This document shows positions 60,286 to 64,000 of a DNA stretch of 64,000 nucleotides, one piece after another. The notes beneath the pieces were generated by a model that searched no databases, had not been told where the DNA came from, and saw nothing but the letters and a program-made list of their open reading frames with translations. Source of the stretch: JANQEU01 sp965601455 (GTDB lineage: Bacteria; Bacteroidota; Bacteroidia; Cytophagales; Cyclobacteriaceae); the NCBI GenBank assembly GCA_965601455.1, contig OZ271831.1, positions 4,774,001 through 4,838,000 of the forward strand, in the 5' to 3' direction. Position numbers and translations under genes: made by a program. The first letter of the stretch is position 1, and each line of letters opens with the position of its first letter.

Positions 60286-61596
60286 TTATAAGGGTTCACC
60301 GTATAGGTCGTAGGCTGAACTGCCTGTAATCCTAACTGTTGTGAAATCTCCAATTCGAAGGTGTTGGTCTCCGGCAGGGATGATCACCTCATTATCTACA
60401 TCAGGAGAATCGAACTCTGTTCTGCCTATAAAAGAAGAATTTTCAAAACGGTCAATAAGTACTTTAAGTTTCTTTCCTACCCGGGATTCATTGATTTCTT
60501 CGGAAATTGACTCCTGAAGAGACATAATGCGATCTGCTCGTTCGCTCTTGATCTCTTCCGGAATGCTATCATCAAAAGAAAAGGCATGCGTATTTTCTTC
60601 GTGCGAATATGTGAAAATCCCAAGCCTTTCAAAACGATTTTTTTCCACAAAATCCATCATCTCCATGAAATCTTCTTCAGTCTCCCCTGGATGTCCCGCG
60701 ATCAATGTAGTTCTAATGGCAATTCCAGGGACTTTCTGTCGTATGGTATTTAACAGTGCTTCGGTTTTTTCCCGGGTAGTTCCACGCCTCATAATCTTCA
60801 GCATATTTGTAGAACCGTGTTGCAGGGGGATATCCAGGTAGTTGCAAATGTTTTTTTTAGAAGCCATCACCTCCAGAACATCTTCAGGAAAACCAGTTGG
60901 AAATGCATAATGCAATCGAATCCATTCCAGACCTTCCACTTCCGATAGTCGTTCCAGTAAATCAGCCAGTTTTCTTTTACCATAAATATCAAGTCCATAA
61001 TATGTTGAGTCCTGTGCAATTAGCAATATTTCTTTCACCCCATTTTTCACAAGATTGGTAGCTTCGGACACCAACTCATCAATGGGTTTAGAGACATGTT
61101 TACCCCTCATAAGTGGGATTGCACAAAAAGAACAAGGACGATCACAACCCTCACTAATCTTCAGATAAGCGTAGTGAGAAGAAGTCGTTATGATTCGCTC
61201 ACCAAGAAGCTCTTTCTTATAATCTGCATTGAGACTTTTTAATAGTGATGGTAAGTCCCGAGTCCCGAACCAATCATCTACATCTGGAATTTCCGATCGA
61301 AGATCATCCTTGTACCTCTCTGAAAGGCATCCGGTCACATACACTTTTTCTACAATTCCATCTGCTTTAGCATCTGCAAATCGGAGAATAGTGTCAATGG
61401 ACTCCTGTTTTGCGTTCTCAATAAAACCACAGGTATTTATTACCACTACGCTCGCCTCATCTTGGTTGGACTCATGAGTAACATCAATCCCATTTCCACG
61501 CATCTGTGTGAGCATGACTTCAGAGTCAACAAGATTTTTGGCACACCCTAGGGTGATGATGTTCACTTTTTCTTTTTTCCTGGATTTCGTTTTCAA
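60286..61596 (-). CDS. rimO: Ribosomal protein S12 methylthiotransferase
   Basis: A 436-residue radical-SAM enzyme that methylthiolates an Asp of ribosomal protein S12. The N-terminal cluster ligands lie in TLGCAKN, INTCGF and TGCLSER; the radical-SAM motif is CDRPCSFC; the C-terminal TRAM domain occupies roughly 370-436. Start is a TTG at 61596 with an AAGGA ribosome-binding site about 5 nt upstream; a GTG at 61566 is a shorter option. It heads the rimO-bshC-cyclo-ligase-ypdA operon. Confidence 0.96.
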   Translation of the reverse strand: MKTKSRKKEKVNIITLGCAKNLVDSEVMLTQMRGNGIDVTHESNQDEASVVVINTCGFIENAKQESIDTILRFADAKADGIVEKVYVTGCLSERYKDDLRSEIPDVDDWFGTRDLPSLLKSLNADYKKELLGERIITTSSHYAYLKISEGCDRPCSFCAIPLMRGKHVSKPIDELVSEATNLVKNGVKEILLIAQDSTYYGLDIYGKRKLADLLERLSEVEGLEWIRLHYAFPTGFPEDVLEVMASKKNICNYLDIPLQHGSTNMLKIMRRGTTREKTEALLNTIRQKVPGIAIRTTLIAGHPGETEEDFMEMMDFVEKNRFERLGIFTYSHEENTHAFSFDDSIPEEIKSERADRIMSLQESISEEINESRVGKKLKVLIDRFENSSFIGRTEFDSPDVDNEVIIPAGDQHLRIGDFTTVRITGSSAYDLYGEPL

Positions 61597-61617
61597 CCTG
61601 TCCTTCTAAAATTTTTG

Positions 61618-61625
61618 CAAAGCTA
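61618..61625 (-). promoter_or_regulatory. -7 promoter box for the rimO-bshC operon
   Basis: On the minus strand TAGCTTTG fits TAnnTTTG; the TTG start codon of rimO is 21 nt downstream. No TTTG at the -33 position is seen. Confidence 0.4.
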
Positions 61626-61668
61626 ACACAAATGGTTTGGCACTCGTTCCACATGGAAAGCCTTTGGT

Positions 61669-61676
61669 TACCTTTG
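61669..61676 (+). promoter_or_regulatory. -7 promoter box 7 nt before the DUF6452 start
   Basis: TACCTTTG matches TAnnTTTG exactly and the ATG at 61684 follows after seven bases. The best -33 candidate (GTTC at 61646) is poor. A leaderless transcript is predicted if the box is used. Confidence 0.4.
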
Positions 61677-61683
61677 CGCGCAA

Positions 61684-62118
61684 ATGAGAAATCCAGTCAT
61701 TTTTCTAATTGGGCTTCTACTGGGCATTTCCTGTAATGATATAGAGGACTGTCAACTGGATCCATACAGAGATCAATTGCTTGTTAGCATGAATCATAAT
61801 TTACCTATACAATTCGACAGTGTATTTGTAGAAGGTTTTGGACGGTTGGAGGGCGTACCGGATAGTGTAACCAGCTTCTTCCAGTTACCGGTTGACTTTG
61901 ACGCTAACCAAGTACATTACCGTTTTGTAACTGATACGACTGTTTACAGTTTGTCTATTGGATACCAAAAAGAGATCAAAGTCTTCGAGCTGAATTGTGA
62001 TCCTGCTGTACGATATTTTGATCTGGAACTACTTGATTTCTCTTTTGACTCCGTAATCCTATCCAGTAGTGAATTAAATACCGCTTTTAGTGTCGATGTA
62101 CAGGTTTTTTTCAATTAG
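61684..62118 (+). CDS. DUF6452 family lipoprotein
   Basis: A 144-residue lipoprotein (signal peptide RNPVIFLIGLLLGISC). The short Cys-containing mature start NDIEDCQLDPYRDQL, and the FDSVFVEGFGR and LSIGYQKEIKVFELNCDPAVRYF strands fit DUF6452. The family is almost always followed by DUF6048, as here, and the two genes overlap by 23 nt. Function is unknown; a small outer-membrane lipoprotein paired with a barrel partner is likely. Confidence 0.75.
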   Translation: MRNPVIFLIGLLLGISCNDIEDCQLDPYRDQLLVSMNHNLPIQFDSVFVEGFGRLEGVPDSVTSFFQLPVDFDANQVHYRFVTDTTVYSLSIGYQKEIKVFELNCDPAVRYFDLELLDFSFDSVILSSSELNTAFSVDVQVFFN

Positions 62119-62794
62119 TGTATTCATTCTTCTTTGCTTCCAGGTAAAGGGTCAGTTTGACTCAACAACTTGGGGTCCAGATAAATGGAAACCATCGCAG
62201 GTACGTTTGGGAGTGAATGTTTATCGGGGTGTTGAATCAATTGTTTATGCCGACAAGAACAGTTTTGAGGTGACTGGAGAGTTGGATTTTCACAAGTACT
62301 TTCTTACGACAGAGTTTGGTTATGCCTCTTTCAATCGAGGTGATTCATTTACTTATACAGCACAAGGTAATTATTTAAGGTTGGGAATCGATCAGAACGT
62401 AATACCCTACAACACGGATAATGATGTGATTACCGTGGGATTGCGATATGCGTTTTCAAGCTTTCAAGACCGTATGGTTCTAGAAGCAAACTCATTGGGT
62501 CAACAGGTTCAGGGTTCGGTAGCCAACAATAACCTACAAGCACAATGGATAGAGGCCGTTGTAGGCATGAAAGTGAATCTTTGGAAATACGTCACTATTG
62601 GCTATCAATTACGCGGAAAGTTCGCAAAGAGGCTTAAAGGTCAGGATCAGCTGGAGACATATGATATACCCGGATTTGGTCGACACAAAAAAGGGGGTGA
62701 TGATATAAAGGATAACGCAGTTGGTTTTGACTATTACGTGTACTTCACTCTTCCCTGGCGGGAGAAACACATTCCTCCAAAACCAATAAAGTAG
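62096..62794 (+). CDS. DUF6048 family outer-membrane protein
   Basis: A 232-residue exported protein from the ATG at 62096 (signal peptide YRFFSISVFILLCFQVKGQ; the in-frame GTG at 62090 is the alternative). The mature part is a small barrel: VRLGVNVYRGVESIVY, FEVTGELDFHKYFLTTEFGYASF, YLRLGIDQNVIPY, WIEAVVGMKVNLWKYVTIGYQLRG, ending in YVYFTLPW. Matches DUF6048, the partner of DUF6452. Function unknown. Confidence 0.8.
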   Translation: MYRFFSISVFILLCFQVKGQFDSTTWGPDKWKPSQVRLGVNVYRGVESIVYADKNSFEVTGELDFHKYFLTTEFGYASFNRGDSFTYTAQGNYLRLGIDQNVIPYNTDNDVITVGLRYAFSSFQDRMVLEANSLGQQVQGSVANNNLQAQWIEAVVGMKVNLWKYVTIGYQLRGKFAKRLKGQDQLETYDIPGFGRHKKGGDDIKDNAVGFDYYVYFTLPWREKHIPPKPIK

Positions 62795-63088
62795 TTACTT
62801 GAAACGGATATCCTCTATTACGTTGGGTGCAATTCGTTCAGCTATCAAGTCAATTATTTTTTCTCTTGAATGGATCAATTCTTGCTTCAATGGGGCGGAA
62901 TTTAAAGTAACATGGAGTACTTTCTGGTGTATGAACAAGTTAGTGGTACGCTTGGCTATAGGTTCACCGATTATTTTTGACCACTCCGCTATTACTTTTT
63001 TCTCATTGTATGTTCGCTCAAGATTTTCTGATGACAGAAACAATTTGAAAGCATCTCCAAAGGGTTTTATGGAATCCTCGTCAGCCAT
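62795..63088 (-). CDS. DUF721 (DciA-like) domain protein
   Basis: A 97-residue basic protein with the DUF721 pattern: WSKIIGEPIAKRTTNLFIHQKVLHVTLNSAPLKQEL, followed by a helix. DciA proteins with this domain load replicative helicase in bacteria lacking DnaC. Overlap with the recF stop by 8 nt fits a replication-recombination transcript. Its length is that of the minimal domain, so a role in helicase loading is likely but not shown. Confidence 0.88.
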   Translation of the reverse strand: MADEDSIKPFGDAFKLFLSSENLERTYNEKKVIAEWSKIIGEPIAKRTTNLFIHQKVLHVTLNSAPLKQELIHSREKIIDLIAERIAPNVIEDIRFK

Positions 63089-64000
63089 TTTCTATTACTT
63101 TACCATTTTCTAAATAAATCATTTGCGTCTCAGCATTTCCTTCGAAAAACGTTAAGGTACGTTCTTTCCTTGCATCGGTCAAAATTACCTGGTCAATCCG
63201 TTTGTCATTCATCAATATTTCCGAAATCATAGTAATTCTCTCGTCGTCGAGTTTGTCAAATACGTCGTCGAGCAAAAGGATTGGCTTATCTCCGGTAACC
63301 TCCGACAAGTAGTCAAATTGAGCAAGTCGGAGTGCGATTAGAAAAGATTTCTGCTGGCCTTGTGAACCAAATTTTTTAATAGGATTACCATTAATATTGA
63401 AAACAAACTCGTCACGATGAATTCCTTCTGATGTTCTGCAGGTGATGATATCTTTTTTTCGGAATGACCTAAAATGAGAGTGAAATTGATCATTTACTCG
63501 AGTTTCATATACGATCGAAGTCTGTTCTTTACTCCCTACTAATTCTCCAATTCGTTGTTGAAATAGAGGGTTGAATTTTTGGATAAACTCTTTTCGAAAG
63601 GTTGAAAGAACAACTGAATAAGCACAGAGCTGATCATCATAGGTACCCAATAGGGTTTCGTCTGACTCACTCAAACGTCCTTCCCTACTTTTTAAGAAGG
63701 CATTTCTCTGACGAAGGATTTTTTTGTATTCGAGTAATTGGTCAAGGTAAGAAGGATTATGACTGGAAATGCATCCATCTGTCCATTTTCTTCGAACTTC
63801 TCCAGTGCCATGGATGATGTCATGGTCGTAGGGACTGGATAAGACAACGGAGACCTTGCCAATATGATCGGAGAGCTTCTCTTGAAGAACATCTCCAACC
63901 TTTAAACTCTTTTTTCCATTCTTTTCCAGGTAACACCTTACCTGAAATTCTCCCTTGGAATTGAAGTTTCCTGCGGCAAGAAAATACGGGTGATCGTGGC
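63081..64000 (-). CDS. recF: DNA replication/repair protein RecF, C-terminal part (truncated by window edge)
   Basis: About 306 codons are inside the window and the frame stays open to its end; the N-terminal Walker A part lies outside. Visible features: VVLSSPYDHDIIHGTGEVRRKW (the family block that follows the Walker A half), YLDQLLEYKKILRQRNAFLK, ABC-type signature FGSQGQQKSF and Walker B PILLLDDVFDKLD. RecF binds ATP and gapped DNA and helps load RecA through RecOR. The gene overlaps the DciA-like gene by 8 nt. Confidence 0.95.
   Translation of the reverse strand, partial: HDHPYFLAAGNFNSKGEFQVRCYLEKNGKKSLKVGDVLQEKLSDHIGKVSVVLSSPYDHDIIHGTGEVRRKWTDGCISSHNPSYLDQLLEYKKILRQRNAFLKSREGRLSESDETLLGTYDDQLCAYSVVLSTFRKEFIQKFNPLFQQRIGELVGSKEQTSIVYETRVNDQFHSHFRSFRKKDIITCRTSEGIHRDEFVFNINGNPIKKFGSQGQQKSFLIALRLAQFDYLSEVTGDKPILLLDDVFDKLDDERITMISEILMNDKRIDQVILTDARKERTLTFFEGNAETQMIYLENGKVIENG

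Noticed and set aside
63675..64000. Possible break in recF, because no Met lies in frame before 63674
   Set aside because: Translating the minus strand from the window edge shows an unbroken RecF frame running into this region; it is truncation at the edge, not a frameshift.

Overview
This window is a gene-dense stretch of chromosome from a member of the Bacteroidota, most likely order Cytophagales (a marine Reichenbachiella/Ekhidna/Marinoscillum-type organism; the genus is inference). The lineage call rests on a RagA/SusC-RagB/SusD pair, DUF4249, DUF4302, DUF6452 and DUF6048 genes, the Bacteroidetes-type GlmU homologue, a fused E1 alpha/beta dehydrogenase, Cys-less type B L31, a bacillithiol gene set, many Bacteroidetes-style lipoproteins, and several promoters of the Bacteroidetes form TTTG-N19-TAnnTTTG. 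I see no rRNA, tRNA, CRISPR array, insertion sequence, prophage or attachment site. Genes are packed tightly, with many 1-4 nt overlaps. Both window edges cut genes: a glycosyltransferase at the left and recF at the right.

Layout. 1-1675 (minus): ECF sigma factor, a small overlapping gene, nth, and a GT4 glycosyltransferase. 1872-12909 (plus): a chain of uvrA, tpiA, DUF6150, prmA, a 1646-residue secreted protein with a Trp-Gly-Asp-rich segment, and an M20 dipeptidase. 12955-22864 (plus): envelope genes (DsbD, M23 lipoprotein, two OmpA-domain proteins, small lipoprotein, AsmA-like protein, lipoprotein RidA). 22867-27820 (minus): secreted protein, cyclophilin, hemC, holB, GlmU-like enzyme, L31. 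27909-38422 (plus): Wzi/RemB-like porin, MsbA-like exporter, membrane protein, gmhA, YifB, ceramidase-like hydrolase, NagZ-like GH3 enzyme, bestrophin, lipoprotein, ending at a strong terminator. 38485-43589 (minus): lipA with an outer-membrane protein, YtxJ with a tandem-repeat protein, fused E1. 43642-45365 (plus): M16 peptidase and ispF. 45362-52986 (minus): a nutrient-uptake operon (lipoprotein, SusC, SusD, zinc metallohydrolase, DUF4302). 53093-53767 (plus): mnmD. 53768-57102 (minus): TonB receptor and DUF4249. 57206-61596 (minus): rimO-bshC-MTHFS-ypdA. 61684-62794 (plus): DUF6452-DUF6048. 62795-64000 (minus): recF and DUF721/DciA-like.

How the genes fit together. The dominant theme is the cell envelope: outer-membrane importers with accessory lipoproteins, OmpA-type peptidoglycan anchors, murein enzymes, polysaccharide and lipid export, and periplasmic thiol chemistry. 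A second theme is bacillithiol: bshC and ypdA share an operon with rimO, and the bacilliredoxin-like ytxJ lies about 17 kb away behind a secreted protein built from 18-residue repeats. The most unusual items are that repeat protein, the giant secreted protein at 6575-11515, a perfect palindrome overlapping the sigma-factor promoter, and several genes whose -7 box lies only 4-8 nt before the start codon, which would give leaderless or almost leaderless mRNAs.
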